From Zhongshania sp. (GTDB taxonomy: Bacteria > Pseudomonadota > Gammaproteobacteria > Pseudomonadales > Spongiibacteraceae), in assembly GCA_018066965.1 (NCBI GenBank), contig JAGPVP010000048.1, positions 1 to 47,640 of the forward strand: a DNA stretch of 47,640 bases, written 5' to 3'. The position numbers and the translations under genes are program-made. A model generated the notes under the pieces. That model saw only the letters and a list, made by a program, of their open reading frames with translations, was not told where the DNA came from and ran no database searches. This document shows, piece after piece, positions 27,301-35,518 of the stretch (the first letter of the stretch is position 1; every line of letters begins with the position of its first letter).

Positions 27301-28235
27301 AAGACCGTGCAACTGAGTCCGTCGCGGACGTTGATCCCCGTAGCTTAATGAATGTGGATGTTGATATTAAGCAGCTGTCGGTGGGTAGCGAAGTTTGGGG
27401 CAGTGTTGGTTTTAATTTGCGCAGCGATGAATACGGCGCGCATTTCAATGCTTTGCGCGGCAAGCTTCGCGGTGTTGAATTAGCGCGAGATACAGGGGCG
27501 AGTGCCCTGCATTGGCTTCAAGACGACGCTGGTAATCAAACCTCTCAGCTGCAAGGTCAGTTTGCGGTTCAGGATCTAGGCGATGTGTTGACGGAGCTTG
27601 GCTATTCTAAAGTAATGGAAACAAAGCGCGGCGATTTTGATGTGGACATGCATTGGGCTGGCTCGCCAAATCAATGGAATATTCTGCATAGTGATGGGGA
27701 TTTGCACTTTAGCTTTGACGATGGTCGCTTTCTTAAAAGCTCTGATGCAGCCAGCGGTGCCCTGCGGGTATTCAGTGTGTTTAATATGGCGAATATTGTG
27801 CGGCGTTTGAAGTTCGATTTTCGCGACGTATTTAGCAAAGGGATTTCTTTTGACTCGATGCGCGGTAGCCTGAGCTTACACGATGGGCTGGTGCGCTTGC
27901 AGGAGCCACTAGATATAAAAGGGCCGTCTAGCCGTTTTCAAATGACCGGTAATATTGATTTAAACACCGATGTGCCTGCGCTTCGCTTGGTAGCAACTTT
28001 GCCGGTCGGGAGTAACTTGCCTTGGGTCGCTGCGCTGGTGGGTGGCTTGCCGGCAGCGGCGGGGGCCTATGTGGTGAGCAAGGTGTTTGAAGAACAGGTC
28101 GATAGCTTTTCCAGTGCGGTCTATGATATTTCCGGCACGATTCAGCAACCTGAATTAACCTTTAAAAAGATTTTTGACGTTGACACTGATCAGGTTGAAG
28201 CGGCGGACGAAGCAATGAATGAAGCCAGTAATTAA
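24387..28235 (+). CDS. yhdP: YhdP-family AsmA-like phospholipid transport protein
   Basis: YhdP is a very large AsmA-like protein anchored in the inner membrane that bridges the periplasm; with TamB and YdbH it carries phospholipids to the outer membrane. This 1282-aa protein has one N-terminal membrane segment (about residues 10-30, ALLWGAALVLLVVLALY), followed by a long beta-rich region of the repeating-groove type, and a C-terminal AsmA-like part with FSVFNMANIVRRLKFDF and the small hydrophobic patch LVGGLPAAAGAYVVSKVFE. It follows rng by 32 nt, the conserved order. The ribosome site is weak. Confidence 0.95.
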   Translation: MLVRAIRQLYALLWGAALVLLVVLALYASLGRQYIGLVDRYQQAIFQRIEAFTGVAMQAASMQGSWAGLSPVIELSDFRLGSESAVHLDHARIEIDVLSSLLTGTPKVRQIQAGTLSMELEQTTDGRWRVPGLVNDNATAGNPEMLIDSVLGIRSAALGLFAINLRYANGDVTHISSRDFSLRSDDKFRRIYAQLNTDSDGDIQLLLESYGDPRNAEKFSANAYMVIDGSRLSAIAPIFQQSAPLFDSEVSGELWLNWRRGQRISLSGVLNAPELAVGVLWGADDAFLEDVNMRFAGSHRDGFWRISFTEFDAQWRDHRLDLAGISVRHPEDTLWRFTLPQLEVGATNALLTESEILPEHLQDVLADLAPDGHLNHIQFDLYTSDSGVDSFVLRAEASKLSVQPWQGAPGAEGLSGYLEIGPQQGTLMLSSAALSLSFPHLYDKAFDLNEVKADIRWEFDEQRLRLHSGLISAKSADKPMAAMLRLDLPLHKDAKPDPTMTLVIGAQDIDASQHKTFTPNILSDELQQWLDDSIRGGRAKTAGFIFHGSLLAHTEHHPSVQLALDLADVELRYLNDWPAVTAERASLLINNAEVFAASDSASLLGLALGPLAVSVTPSSSGHSVLDVATTATPNFKQIKTLLIDTPLHAYIGNTFDSWTGEGGAEVDFGLKLQFAEEHALEVSVDADIDFTTLGLPDYRLTLSEANGHLHYGSTDGLSSNNLRAKVFERPLAVAISQSGRQVDVDVNGNVAANDVAQWLRTPVLQFFSGNSDIRLHIKAGGENPGLTLSSDLLGAEISLPQPFYKPAEAQRALAISLPFGGDDQLMQLNLADQINLTLGFSEGSVYGANLTLGPLALGRSAPRPRLGQFNIDGHVEFATFEQWQKIANRYMATTQPGDGAGMVIGVTDLHLDDVDILDHLLEDVRLTLTENIDSWQLRLDSRQVSGDLTFPRNNSLAVSTVALDKLVLPPFKDRATESVADVDPRSLMNVDVDIKQLSVGSEVWGSVGFNLRSDEYGAHFNALRGKLRGVELARDTGASALHWLQDDAGNQTSQLQGQFAVQDLGDVLTELGYSKVMETKRGDFDVDMHWAGSPNQWNILHSDGDLHFSFDDGRFLKSSDAASGALRVFSVFNMANIVRRLKFDFRDVFSKGISFDSMRGSLSLHDGLVRLQEPLDIKGPSSRFQMTGNIDLNTDVPALRLVATLPVGSNLPWVAALVGGLPAAAGAYVVSKVFEEQVDSFSSAVYDISGTIQQPELTFKKIFDVDTDQVEAADEAMNEASN

Positions 28236-28280
28236 CGCCACACTTCAGGCGTTTTACGGCGTATGAAATAGGTGGTTCTT

Positions 28281-29102
28281 ATGTCTAACGCGCTCTCATT
28301 AATAAAAGTCGCCGCGCTGCAAATGGTATCGGTAAACCAGTTATATGCGAATTTACAGCGCGCAGAGGTCTTGGTGGCTGAAGCGGCTAGCAAAGGCGCG
28401 GCATTGGCGGTATTGCCAGAAAACTTCGCCTTGTTTGGTAGTAAGGCGATTTTTGAGTTGGCAGTGACCGAAGGCGAAACCGGCGAGTTGCAGCAATTTC
28501 TTGCGGGCCTAGCAGCACGCTACCAAATCACTCTGGTTGGCGGCACCATTCCAATGCCGGCCGACGATGGTCGCGTTTATGCAACGTCATTTATTTACGG
28601 CGCCGATGGCGCGTGTTTGGGCCAGTACCAGAAAATTCATTTATTTGATGCTGATGTGGGTGACGCTCAAGGCAGTTATCGAGAGTCGGACAGTTATGCG
28701 CCGGGCGACGAGGTGCTTGTTGTCGAGTCTGCGCTGGGGCGGGTAGGCGTCGGTGTTTGCTACGATTTGCGGTTTCCGGAAATGTTTCGCCGAATGCTCG
28801 ATAAGCAGGTCGATATTATTGTGCTGCCGTCGGCGTTTACTCGGCACACGGGTTGGGCGCACTGGCTGCCATTATTACGTGCGCGGGCGATCGAAAATCA
28901 ATGTTTGGTGGTGGCGGCAAATCAAGGCGGCATTCACGATGCCAAGCGCCAAACATCCGGTGGCTCGGTGCTTATCGATAGTTGGGGGCGGGTGTTGGCG
29001 GAAGCGGGCTTAGGTGAGGCCTGTGTTATTGCTGATTATGATCCCGCTGAGCAACGCGCATTGCGGCGACGGATGCCAGTTGCCCAGCACCGTCGCTTAT
29101 AA
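28281..29102 (+). CDS. Carbon-nitrogen hydrolase, Nit2-like amidase
   Basis: A nitrilase-superfamily amidase, probably of the group that removes deaminated glutathione or omega-amidates; the exact substrate is not certain. The catalytic triad is Glu47 (LPENFA), Lys118 (YQKIHLFD) and Cys160 (GVCYDLRFPE). The start at 28281 (273 aa) has AGGTGG about 6 nt upstream and replaces a GTG at 28272. It lies 45 nt after yhdP, as in Pseudomonas, where tldD would follow; here darP on the opposite strand comes next, with only 8 bp between the stops. Confidence 0.9.
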   Translation: MSNALSLIKVAALQMVSVNQLYANLQRAEVLVAEAASKGAALAVLPENFALFGSKAIFELAVTEGETGELQQFLAGLAARYQITLVGGTIPMPADDGRVYATSFIYGADGACLGQYQKIHLFDADVGDAQGSYRESDSYAPGDEVLVVESALGRVGVGVCYDLRFPEMFRRMLDKQVDIIVLPSAFTRHTGWAHWLPLLRARAIENQCLVVAANQGGIHDAKRQTSGGSVLIDSWGRVLAEAGLGEACVIADYDPAEQRALRRRMPVAQHRRL

Positions 29103-29110
29103 ACGCGGGT

Positions 29111-29620
29111 TTACTCTTTCGGCTGGTGTTCCTGTAATTCTTTTAGATATTGAAACAACTTACGTTTGGCGGCTGGGGGCTTGTTGGCTTTGGCGTCTTT
29201 GCCAACCTGTAAAATTAGCGTTCGCAGGCGCTGGCGGTCGGCGTTAGGAAATTGCGCCACCACTTTTTCAATGGCAGGTAAGCCTTCCTCGACGACCTCA
29301 TCCCGTAAATCTTCTAGGCGATGAAATGCACGCGCGAGCTCTCGTTGCCCTTCTTCACGTTTAGTGAGTCCCGCTTCAATTTCGGTCAGGTCAATGCCGC
29401 GCATTAATTTGCCAATATATTGTAATTGACGGCGCAGGCCCTCGCGGCTGGTTAGCCGCCGCGCTGTGACAATGGCCTCACTGAGATGGTCATCGTGAAT
29501 AGGTATTTTTGCCAGCTCGTTATTGCTGAGCTTTACCAGTTGCTCACCGAGGTTTTGCAGCGCCTGCATTTCCTTTTTAAGGGCGGTTTTACTGGGGCGC
29601 TCTAGTTCTGATTCACTCAC
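29111..29620 (-). CDS. darP: Ribosome-associated factor DarP/YjgA
   Basis: DarP (YjgA) binds late 50S precursors and aids large-subunit assembly. The 169-aa protein has the family pattern: a helical, highly charged N-terminal half with SKTALKKEMQALQNLGEQL (residues 10-28), LTSREGLRRQLQYIGKLMR in the middle, and an arginine-rich C-terminal helix. In E. coli and Pseudomonas it neighbours pmbA; neither tldD nor pmbA is present here. It is convergent with the nitrilase gene. Confidence 0.93.
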   Translation of the reverse strand: MSESELERPSKTALKKEMQALQNLGEQLVKLSNNELAKIPIHDDHLSEAIVTARRLTSREGLRRQLQYIGKLMRGIDLTEIEAGLTKREEGQRELARAFHRLEDLRDEVVEEGLPAIEKVVAQFPNADRQRLRTLILQVGKDAKANKPPAAKRKLFQYLKELQEHQPKE

Positions 29621-29684
29621 AATGTAATCCGTTTAGTCATCTAATATTGTTGTTTTTAGGCACAGCAGGGGCGTTAACGCAGCC

Positions 29685-31043
29685 CTAGCCGTAAAAGTAA
29701 CTGGCAAGGCCAAGAAATGATAAGAAGCCAATGACGTCGGTGACAGTGGTAAGTACCACGCCGCCCGCCAGTGCGGGATCAATGTTCAATGATTTCATGG
29801 CCAGTGGCAGTATCGCGCCGGCGAGGGCGGCGGTAATTAAATTAATAATGATTGCCGCGCCGATAATACCGCCCATTAAGGGGTCGTCAAACCACAGCGT
29901 GGTCGCGCCGGCAACGATCACCGCCCACACCACGCCGTTAATGGCACCAACCGCCATTTCGCGGTTGATTAACCAGCGACTGTTGTCTCGGCTAATATGG
30001 CCTAGGGCCATGCCGCGAATAACCACGGTCAGGGTTTGAGTGCCGGCGACGCCGCCCATACTTGCCACGATGGGCATTAACACGGCGAGAGCGACGACTT
30101 TTTCGATGGTACCTTCAAATAAATTAATCACCGCCGAGGCGATAAAGGCGGTGATTAAGTTAATACCTAGCCACACAGCGCGGCGCGGCGCGGTGGTAAG
30201 CACGGCGGCAAAGGTATCTTCGTCCTCGTCTAAGCCCGCCATGCTCATTAAAGAGTGATCGGACTCTTCACGGATAACGTCAACGACGTCATCGATGGTA
30301 ATACGACCTAGCAATAAGCTGTTGTCATCGACCACGGGCGCAGATACCCAGTCGTGTCGGGCGAAGAGGGTGGCGACTTCTCGCGACGACATGCGCGCGG
30401 GAATAGGCTCCACTTCGGTGTCCATGATTTCGCGAACGGTAACGCTGGGGTCAGATACCAAAAGCTTACGCAGCGACAACACGCCGATGTACTGATCGTT
30501 GCGGTTAACCACCAACAGGCTGTCGGTCATTTCTGGCAGCTGTTCGTGACGGCGCAAATAGCGAAGCGCAACATCAAGGGTAATATTTGGCCGCACTGTG
30601 ATGGTGTCGGTGTTCATCAAACCACCGGCACTGTCCTCGTCGTAAGAAAGGACATGCTCAACCCGAATTCGATCCTGATGATCCATCGAGTCGAGAACTT
30701 CGCGAATGACTCGGTCAGGCAGTTGCTGGAGAATATCGGCGATATCATCCGCTTCCAGACCTTCGGTAATGGTCGCGACTTCTTCCGCGTCCATTTGCCT
30801 CAGGAACTGGCTCTGCACTTCATCGTTTAGATGCTGGAGAATGTCACCTTCATTCTCAATGTCGATAAGCTGCCACAGCACACTACGAACTTTGTGCGGC
30901 GTTGATTCTATTAAGTGGGCAGCGTCTGCAGGGGGCAAACCGTTAAGCATGCGACGGATTTGCAGGAAGCCCCCAGAACCCAGGGCGTCGTTTAGGGTTT
31001 TGAGTTGGCTCTCGGTTTGAAGCTTGTCAGCAGTCTGGGCCAT
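29685..31043 (-). CDS. mgtE: Magnesium transporter MgtE
   Basis: MgtE is a dimeric magnesium channel gated by cytosolic magnesium. The 452-aa protein has the full architecture: N domain of helical repeats (about 30-135, with TEGLEADDIADILQQLPD), two CBS domains (about 140-260; segment DEDSAGGLMNT marks their start), and five membrane helices from about 290 to the end, with pore segments PIVASMGGVAGTQTLTVVIR and GGVVLTTVTDVIGFLSFLG. It is separated from npr by 120 bp that hold a candidate promoter. Confidence 0.96.
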   Translation of the reverse strand: MAQTADKLQTESQLKTLNDALGSGGFLQIRRMLNGLPPADAAHLIESTPHKVRSVLWQLIDIENEGDILQHLNDEVQSQFLRQMDAEEVATITEGLEADDIADILQQLPDRVIREVLDSMDHQDRIRVEHVLSYDEDSAGGLMNTDTITVRPNITLDVALRYLRRHEQLPEMTDSLLVVNRNDQYIGVLSLRKLLVSDPSVTVREIMDTEVEPIPARMSSREVATLFARHDWVSAPVVDDNSLLLGRITIDDVVDVIREESDHSLMSMAGLDEDEDTFAAVLTTAPRRAVWLGINLITAFIASAVINLFEGTIEKVVALAVLMPIVASMGGVAGTQTLTVVIRGMALGHISRDNSRWLINREMAVGAINGVVWAVIVAGATTLWFDDPLMGGIIGAAIIINLITAALAGAILPLAMKSLNIDPALAGGVVLTTVTDVIGFLSFLGLASYFYG

Positions 31044-31089
31044 ACCTATCCCTAGCCTGAGCCATTAGGTGAAAAGAAAGTCTGGGGTA

Positions 31090-31118
31090 ATTATCCTTTA
31101 AAGTGCTGTCTGCAACAA
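31090..31118 (-). promoter_or_regulatory. Candidate mgtE promoter
   Basis: On the minus strand TTGTTG (31113-31118), a 17-nt spacer and GATAAT (31090-31095) lie about 45 nt before the mgtE start. The -10 is 5 of 6 to consensus, but the -35 only 3 of 6. No magnesium riboswitch fold is evident in the short leader. Confidence 0.35.
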
Positions 31119-31163
31119 TCCGCAGTGCTTAGCAACTAGCATAAATAAGTCATATTACGGTTG

Positions 31164-31433
31164 TTATTCAGCTTCGCCGAAACGCTGAGAGATAATATCG
31201 AGCACCGCCGATAAGGCTTCGTTTTCATCTTCGCCGTCGCAGTGCACGGTAATTTCTGTGCCCTTGCTCGCGGCTAGCATCATAACGGCCATAATACTTT
31301 TGCCGTCAACAGTTCGGTCGCCAATACTGACCTGAACACTCGCGCCAAACGCGCCAGCGGTAGAGACTAATTTCGCTGCTGCGCGGGCGTGCAAACCGAG
31401 TTTATTAATGATTATTATATTAGATTCGACCAT
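31164..31433 (-). CDS. ptsO: Nitrogen-PTS phosphocarrier NPr
   Basis: NPr is the HPr-like carrier of the nitrogen phosphotransferase chain (PtsP, NPr, PtsN). The 89-aa protein starts MVESNIII, has the phosphorylated His15 in KLGLHARAAAKL and the GKSIMAVMML segment near residue 45. The frame is open 53 codons further upstream, but that stretch overlaps rapZ and bears no HPr sequence. It follows rapZ by 10 nt, completing hpf-ptsN-rapZ-npr. Confidence 0.94.
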   Translation of the reverse strand: MVESNIIIINKLGLHARAAAKLVSTAGAFGASVQVSIGDRTVDGKSIMAVMMLAASKGTEITVHCDGEDENEALSAVLDIISQRFGEAE

Positions 31434-31443
31434 CGTAACTACT

Positions 31444-32301
31444 CTAATGCTGGAGTTCGCGATGGCGAACTTGTAGGTCTGGATAGGTGTTGCGTAAGGC
31501 TTTGGCAAGCGTTTCAACCATATATACTGAGCGATGTTGACCGCCCGTGCAACCAATGGCAATGGTGAAATAGCTGCGGTTACTGGCTTCAATTTTAGGT
31601 AGCCAATGCAGTAAATATTGCAAAATGTCGTCGTACATTAGGGTGACGTCGTCTTGGCTACCGAGGTAGTTTTGTACGGCGGCGTCTTGGCCTGTCAGAG
31701 CCCGCAAGTCTTCTTGCCAGTGCGGGTTTGGCAACATGCGCAGATCGTAAACAAGGTCGGCATCAATCGGTAGGCCGCGTTTAAATCCGAATGACTTCAG
31801 TTGCACTGCCAGCTTGCTGGCATCTACCCCAAGAATGCGGTCGCGGATGGCTGCGCGCAGCTCATGTACGGTCATGTCACTGCTGTCGATAGCCAGCGAG
31901 GCTTCTACCACAATTGGTTCGAGCAGTGCAGATTCAAGCTTGATGGCATCTGCCAGCGGCAGAGCGTCGGTGGTTAAGGGGTGTCGGCGCCGGGTTTCGC
32001 TGAAGCGCTTAATGAGCTTGTCGTCACCGGCATCTAAAAAAACAATCCGCAATTGGGCGTGCTTTTTTACTTCGTCGCACAGCGATTTAAAGCGGGCGAG
32101 TTCATCTTGAGAGTTGCGCGCGTCGATACACACGGCAACCTGCTGATGAACTTTGAGCGAGCTTTGTGATAATTCCCTGACCAGCTCGGGGAGTAGCGAC
32201 ACCGGTAGATTGTCGATGGCATAAAAACCTTCGTCCTCTAATTGGTGGAGGGCGGTACTTTTCCCCGACCCCGAGCGTCCACTGAGAATGATCAGATTCA
32301 T
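31444..32301 (-). CDS. rapZ: RNase adapter RapZ
   Basis: RapZ binds the small RNA GlmZ in E. coli and presents it to RNase E, tying glmS expression to glucosamine-6-phosphate. This 285-aa protein has the Walker A motif GRSGSGKS at residues 8-15, FYAIDNLPVSLLPEL, and the C-terminal region with CTGGQHRSVY that contains the RNA/sugar-binding pocket. The start at 32301 gives the normal family length; the upstream open frame of 34 codons overlaps ptsN. It starts 1 nt after the ptsN stop (TGATATG), so the two are coupled. Confidence 0.96.
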   Translation of the reverse strand: MNLIILSGRSGSGKSTALHQLEDEGFYAIDNLPVSLLPELVRELSQSSLKVHQQVAVCIDARNSQDELARFKSLCDEVKKHAQLRIVFLDAGDDKLIKRFSETRRRHPLTTDALPLADAIKLESALLEPIVVEASLAIDSSDMTVHELRAAIRDRILGVDASKLAVQLKSFGFKRGLPIDADLVYDLRMLPNPHWQEDLRALTGQDAAVQNYLGSQDDVTLMYDDILQYLLHWLPKIEASNRSYFTIAIGCTGGQHRSVYMVETLAKALRNTYPDLQVRHRELQH

Positions 32302-32302
32302 A

Positions 32303-32752
32303 TCAGTTGGCAATCGCGCGTTTAAACAAGGTTTCGGTGTCTTCGGCGCTGCGTAAATTGTTGCGATAGTCGGCTTCGTTAAAGGCCGTTGCCAATGCGC
32401 CAAGCACTTTTAAGTGTTCGTCGTGGGCCTCGGCGGGCACGATGAGTGCAAAGATAAGATCAACGGGTTCGTCATCGACGGCTTCAAAGTCGATGGCTTG
32501 TTCTAGCTTTAATAGCATTCCGGTAATACTTGTGCAGCGGCTGCTGCGGCAGTGCGGGATGGCAACGCCGTGGCCAAGGCCGGTACTACCTAAGCGCTCG
32601 CGGGCGAGTAATTCATTGAATAACTCGTCGGCGTCAAATTCGGGATTGTCTGCGGCAACACCGGCAGCAATGTGTTCGAGTAAGCGTTTTTTACTGGTGA
32701 CGGACGCACCGCATTCGGTGCGTCCTGTAGTGAGTATTGATTCAAGTGTCAT
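32303..32752 (-). CDS. ptsN: Nitrogen-regulatory PTS protein EIIA(Ntr)
   Basis: PtsN is the final phosphate acceptor of the nitrogen PTS and regulates potassium transport, nitrogen metabolism and sigma-54-linked genes through its phosphorylation state. The 149-aa protein has the active-site His67 in GHGVAIPHCRS. It lies between hpf and rapZ. A perfect 10-bp hairpin lies in codons 10-17. Confidence 0.96.
   Translation of the reverse strand: MTLESILTTGRTECGASVTSKKRLLEHIAAGVAADNPEFDADELFNELLARERLGSTGLGHGVAIPHCRSSRCTSITGMLLKLEQAIDFEAVDDEPVDLIFALIVPAEAHDEHLKVLGALATAFNEADYRNNLRSAEDTETLFKRAIAN
32702..32725 (-). other. Perfect 10-bp hairpin in the start of ptsN
   Basis: GGACGCACCG (32702-32711) and CGGTGCGTCC (32716-32725) form an uninterrupted 10-bp GC-rich stem with a 4-nt loop. 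It lies inside ptsN, about 30 nt after the start codon. Such a stable stem would fold in the mRNA near the initiating ribosome. No T run follows. Confidence 0.6.
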
Positions 32753-32790
32753 GATAGTTACTAGTTAACTTCAGTTGGAATCGCGCGCCT

Positions 32791-33078
32791 TTAGCGGCCG
32801 AGCGATTTTTCTTTGTGTTTAATTAATTGACGATCAAGCTTGTCTGTCAGGCTGTCAATCGCCGCGTACATATCCTCTGATTCACATGTGGCGAATAAAT
32901 CTGCGCCAGCAACATGCACGGTGGCCTCTGCCTTTTGAACGAGTTTTTCAACCGTCAGCGTGACATCGGTATTGGTGATATTGTCAAAGTGTCGCTGGAG
33001 TTTGGTGAGCTTATTGTTTACATAATCGCGGAGGGCGGGGGTAACGTCTACGTGATGACCACTTACAGTAATCTGCAT
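32791..33078 (-). CDS. hpf: Ribosome hibernation promoting factor, short form
   Basis: HPF binds the 30S decoding region of idle ribosomes and promotes 100S dimers in stationary phase. The 95-aa protein is the short form, with MQITVSGHHVDVTPALRDYV at residues 1-20 and the basic C-terminal helix KLDRQLIKHKEKSLGR. I chose the start at 33078 because AGGAG lies 6 nt upstream; an in-frame ATG at 33093 has none. It is separated from rpoN by 62-77 bp with two stem-loops. Confidence 0.95.
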   Translation of the reverse strand: MQITVSGHHVDVTPALRDYVNNKLTKLQRHFDNITNTDVTLTVEKLVQKAEATVHVAGADLFATCESEDMYAAIDSLTDKLDRQLIKHKEKSLGR

Positions 33079-33097
33079 ATATTGCTCCTTCATCGCT

Positions 33098-33125
33098 AAA
33101 AAATGCTGGCGCCTCGCGGCGAGCC
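33098..33125 (-). terminator. GC-rich stem and T run before hpf
   Basis: On the minus strand an imperfect GC-rich stem with CTCG/CGAG core (33113-33123) is followed after a few bases by six T residues (complement of 33098-33103). It lies downstream of rpoN and ahead of hpf, so it may reduce read-through and leave hpf with its own promoter. Confidence 0.4.
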
Positions 33126-33131
33126 GCTACT

Positions 33132-33155
33132 AGTAGTGATCATTGGATCACTACT
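33132..33155 (-). terminator. Perfect 10-bp hairpin at the rpoN stop
   Basis: AGTAGTGATC (33132-33141) and GATCACTACT (33146-33155) form a perfect 10-bp stem with a 4-nt loop. It begins directly after the rpoN stop codon (33156-33158). No T run follows directly, so it may be an mRNA-stability or processing element, with the stem at 33098-33125 as the actual terminator. Confidence 0.5.
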
Positions 33156-34646
33156 TTAAACTAGTCGTTTCCGCTCGTTTGAGGGCGGAATAACCAGTGA
33201 TTCTCTATATTTTGCTATGGTGCGGCGCGCAACCTGTATTCCTTGTTCGCCCAGTAGATCTGTAATTTTGCTGTCGCTCAAGGGCTTGCGCGGATTTTCT
33301 GCCGCAACCAGTTTTTTAATGAGTGCACGTATCGCGGTGCTGGAGCATTCGCCGCCGGTGTCTGTAGATACATGACTGGAAAAGAAGAACTTTAGTTCAA
33401 ATATTCCGCGCGGAGTATGCATGTATTTTTGCGTGGTCACCCGCGAAATTGTCGATTCGTGCATGCCGACTGCATCAGCGATGTCATGCAGCACCAGTGG
33501 CTTCATAGCCTCTTCGCCGTATTCTAAAAATCCGCGTTGATACTCGACAATTTTGGTGGCGACCTTCATCAGCGTTTCATTGCGGCTGATTAGGCTTTTG
33601 ATGAACCAGCGCGCTTCTTGAAGGTTGTCGCGAATATAATCGTTGTCGCTGCTATTGCTACTTTTGCGCGCCATCGAAGCGTATTGGGCATTGATTTGAA
33701 TTTTAGGGGCGATGTCGGGATTCAGCTCCACCAGCCAGCGGCCGTCTTTTTTGCTAACAAACACGTCTGGAATGACGTACTCGGTGTCGTCGCTGCCTAT
33801 CGCGTTACCAGGTGTTGGGTCTAATGATTGGATCAGTTTTAAAACATCGCGGAGCTGGTCTTCTTTTAAGCGGCAGCGACGCATAATTTGATTGTAGTCG
33901 CGATTGCCAAGTTGGGCCATATATTGACTCACAACCAAGCAGGCTTCTTCAACGTAGGGCGTGTTACGCGGCATTTGTTTGAGCTGGATTAGCAGGCATT
34001 CCTGCAAGTCTCTGCCGCCGACGCCCGGCGGATCAAACTGCTGAATAAGGTGTAATACAGCGTTGAACTCTTCGATCTCGATGGCGTCGTTGTCAAAGCT
34101 TTCGACTAGCTCTTCAGCGCTGACGGTAAGGCGGCCTTTTTCGTCGATGGCGTCGATAATGGCGGCGGCGATCATTTGGTCAATATCAGACAGGCGGCTT
34201 AAATTGAGCTGCCAGCGCAGATGGTCTTGTAGGGAGTCGGAGCTGGAGTGGCGATAATCGTTGTTGTAGTCGCCATCTTCGCCTGCGGAGCCGCTGCCTG
34301 AACTGCTACCACTGGTTTGGAATACATCGTCCCACTGGCTGTCGACGGGTAGGTCTTCTGGAATGTCGCTGCGCTCAGCCCATTCGGTGTCGGCTTCTGG
34401 CTGGGGTGTATCTATTTCGTTGTCGCCGGCTTTTTCAGGCTTTTTGGGTTCGGCGGAGGTAGGTTCGGTGTTGACCTCGATATCGCCGTCGTCGTCGCTA
34501 ATTTCTAATAGGGGATTGGAGTCTAGCGCCGATTGAATTTCTTGTTGAAGATCTAAAGTAGACAGTTGTAGTAAACGAATCGCCTGTTGCAGCTGGGGTG
34601 TCATTGTCAGGCTTTGGCCGACTTTTAGCTGTAGCGATTGTTTCAT
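33156..34646 (-). CDS. rpoN: RNA polymerase sigma-54 factor
   Basis: RpoN directs polymerase to -24/-12 promoters that need AAA+ activators. The 496-aa protein has region I rich in Gln and Leu (residues 1-50, with [17 protein letters not shown]), an acidic region II (about 50-130), the core-binding domain, a helix-turn-helix segment ([17 protein letters not shown]), and the RpoN box [10 protein letters not shown] at residues 473-482. It lies downstream of lptB with a gap of 144 bp. Known partners in control, PtsN and NPr, are in the same cluster. Confidence 0.97.
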   Translation of the reverse strand: MKQSLQLKVGQSLTMTPQLQQAIRLLQLSTLDLQQEIQSALDSNPLLEISDDDGDIEVNTEPTSAEPKKPEKAGDNEIDTPQPEADTEWAERSDIPEDLPVDSQWDDVFQTSGSSSGSGSAGEDGDYNNDYRHSSSDSLQDHLRWQLNLSRLSDIDQMIAAAIIDAIDEKGRLTVSAEELVESFDNDAIEIEEFNAVLHLIQQFDPPGVGGRDLQECLLIQLKQMPRNTPYVEEACLVVSQYMAQLGNRDYNQIMRRCRLKEDQLRDVLKLIQSLDPTPGNAIGSDDTEYVIPDVFVSKKDGRWLVELNPDIAPKIQINAQYASMARKSSNSSDNDYIRDNLQEARWFIKSLISRNETLMKVATKIVEYQRGFLEYGEEAMKPLVLHDIADAVGMHESTISRVTTQKYMHTPRGIFELKFFFSSHVSTDTGGECSSTAIRALIKKLVAAENPRKPLSDSKITDLLGEQGIQVARRTIAKYRESLVIPPSNERKRLV

Positions 34647-34790
34647 AGGCAGTGGCTTCTACAACATGAATGTAAGTGGTAACGCGAACAGTGTTTTGTT
34701 CTACCGGCACTAAGTATGCCTCTATGTCAGTGTAGTCGCGACACGGATTCCCTGCAATACCTGTGCCGATTCATTTATACGGAACTGTAC

Positions 34791-35516
34791 TTATAAGGTA
34801 AATTTGTCGCCTAGGTAAATATCGCGAACAATTTGGTTATTGAGCACGGCTTCGGCGTTGCCTTCCGCGACAATACGGCCTTCACCAACGATGTAAGCTT
34901 TGTCGCAAATATCTAAGGTTTCACGCACGTTGTGATCGGTGATTAATACTCCAATGCCCCGTGCTTGCAGGTGCCGGATGATGTTTTGGATATCATTGAC
35001 TGAAATGGGGTCGACGCCGGCGAAGGGCTCGTCGAGTAGAATAAAGCTGGGTTCGGTAGCTAGTGCGCGGGCAATCTCTACTCGGCGCCGTTCGCCGCCA
35101 GACAATGCCATGCCCTGTGACTTGCGAATGTGGGTAATGTGAAATTCTTGCAGCAATGCTTCTAACTTATCTTTGCGCTGGCTGCGATTAAGATCGCGGC
35201 GGGTTTCGAGTATAGCCATGATATTGTCGGCAACACTGAGTTTGCGGAAGATGGACGCTTCCTGTGGCAAATAGCCCACGCCGTGCTTGGCGCGGCCTTG
35301 AATAGACTGGCTGGTGAGGTCGCGGTCGTCGAGCTGAATGGTGCCGCGATCGGCATTCACAATGCCGACAATCATATAGAAACACGTGGTTTTGCCCGCG
35401 CCGTTAGGCCCGAGTAGCCCGACGATTTCGCCGCTGCTAATGGTGAGTGACACGTCTTTAATAATTTCGCGGCCTTTATAGGCTTTGGCGAGGTTTTTAG
35501 CTTGCAGAACCGGCAT
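34791..35516 (-). CDS. lptB: LPS export ABC ATPase LptB
   Basis: LptB powers extraction of LPS from the inner membrane with LptF and LptG. The 241-aa ATPase has Walker A GPNGAGKT at residues 36-43, signature [16 protein letters not shown], Walker [14 protein letters not shown], and the switch histidine in LITDHNV. lptF and lptG are not in the window, as is usual. It starts 2 nt after lptA. Confidence 0.97.
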   Translation of the reverse strand: MPVLQAKNLAKAYKGREIIKDVSLTISSGEIVGLLGPNGAGKTTCFYMIVGIVNADRGTIQLDDRDLTSQSIQGRAKHGVGYLPQEASIFRKLSVADNIMAILETRRDLNRSQRKDKLEALLQEFHITHIRKSQGMALSGGERRRVEIARALATEPSFILLDEPFAGVDPISVNDIQNIIRHLQARGIGVLITDHNVRETLDICDKAYIVGEGRIVAEGNAEAVLNNQIVRDIYLGDKFTL

Positions 35517-35518
35517 GG

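Noticed and set aside
30354-30830. 158-codon open frame antisense to mgtE
   Set aside because: Lies wholly within mgtE and shows no domain or signal; shadow frame.
31434-31592. 53-codon N-terminal extension of NPr
   Set aside because: It lies over the end of rapZ and carries no HPr-like sequence; the NPr fold begins at 31433.
32302-32403. 34-codon N-terminal extension of RapZ
   Set aside because: It overlaps ptsN; the P-loop protein begins MNLIILSG at 32301, as in the family.
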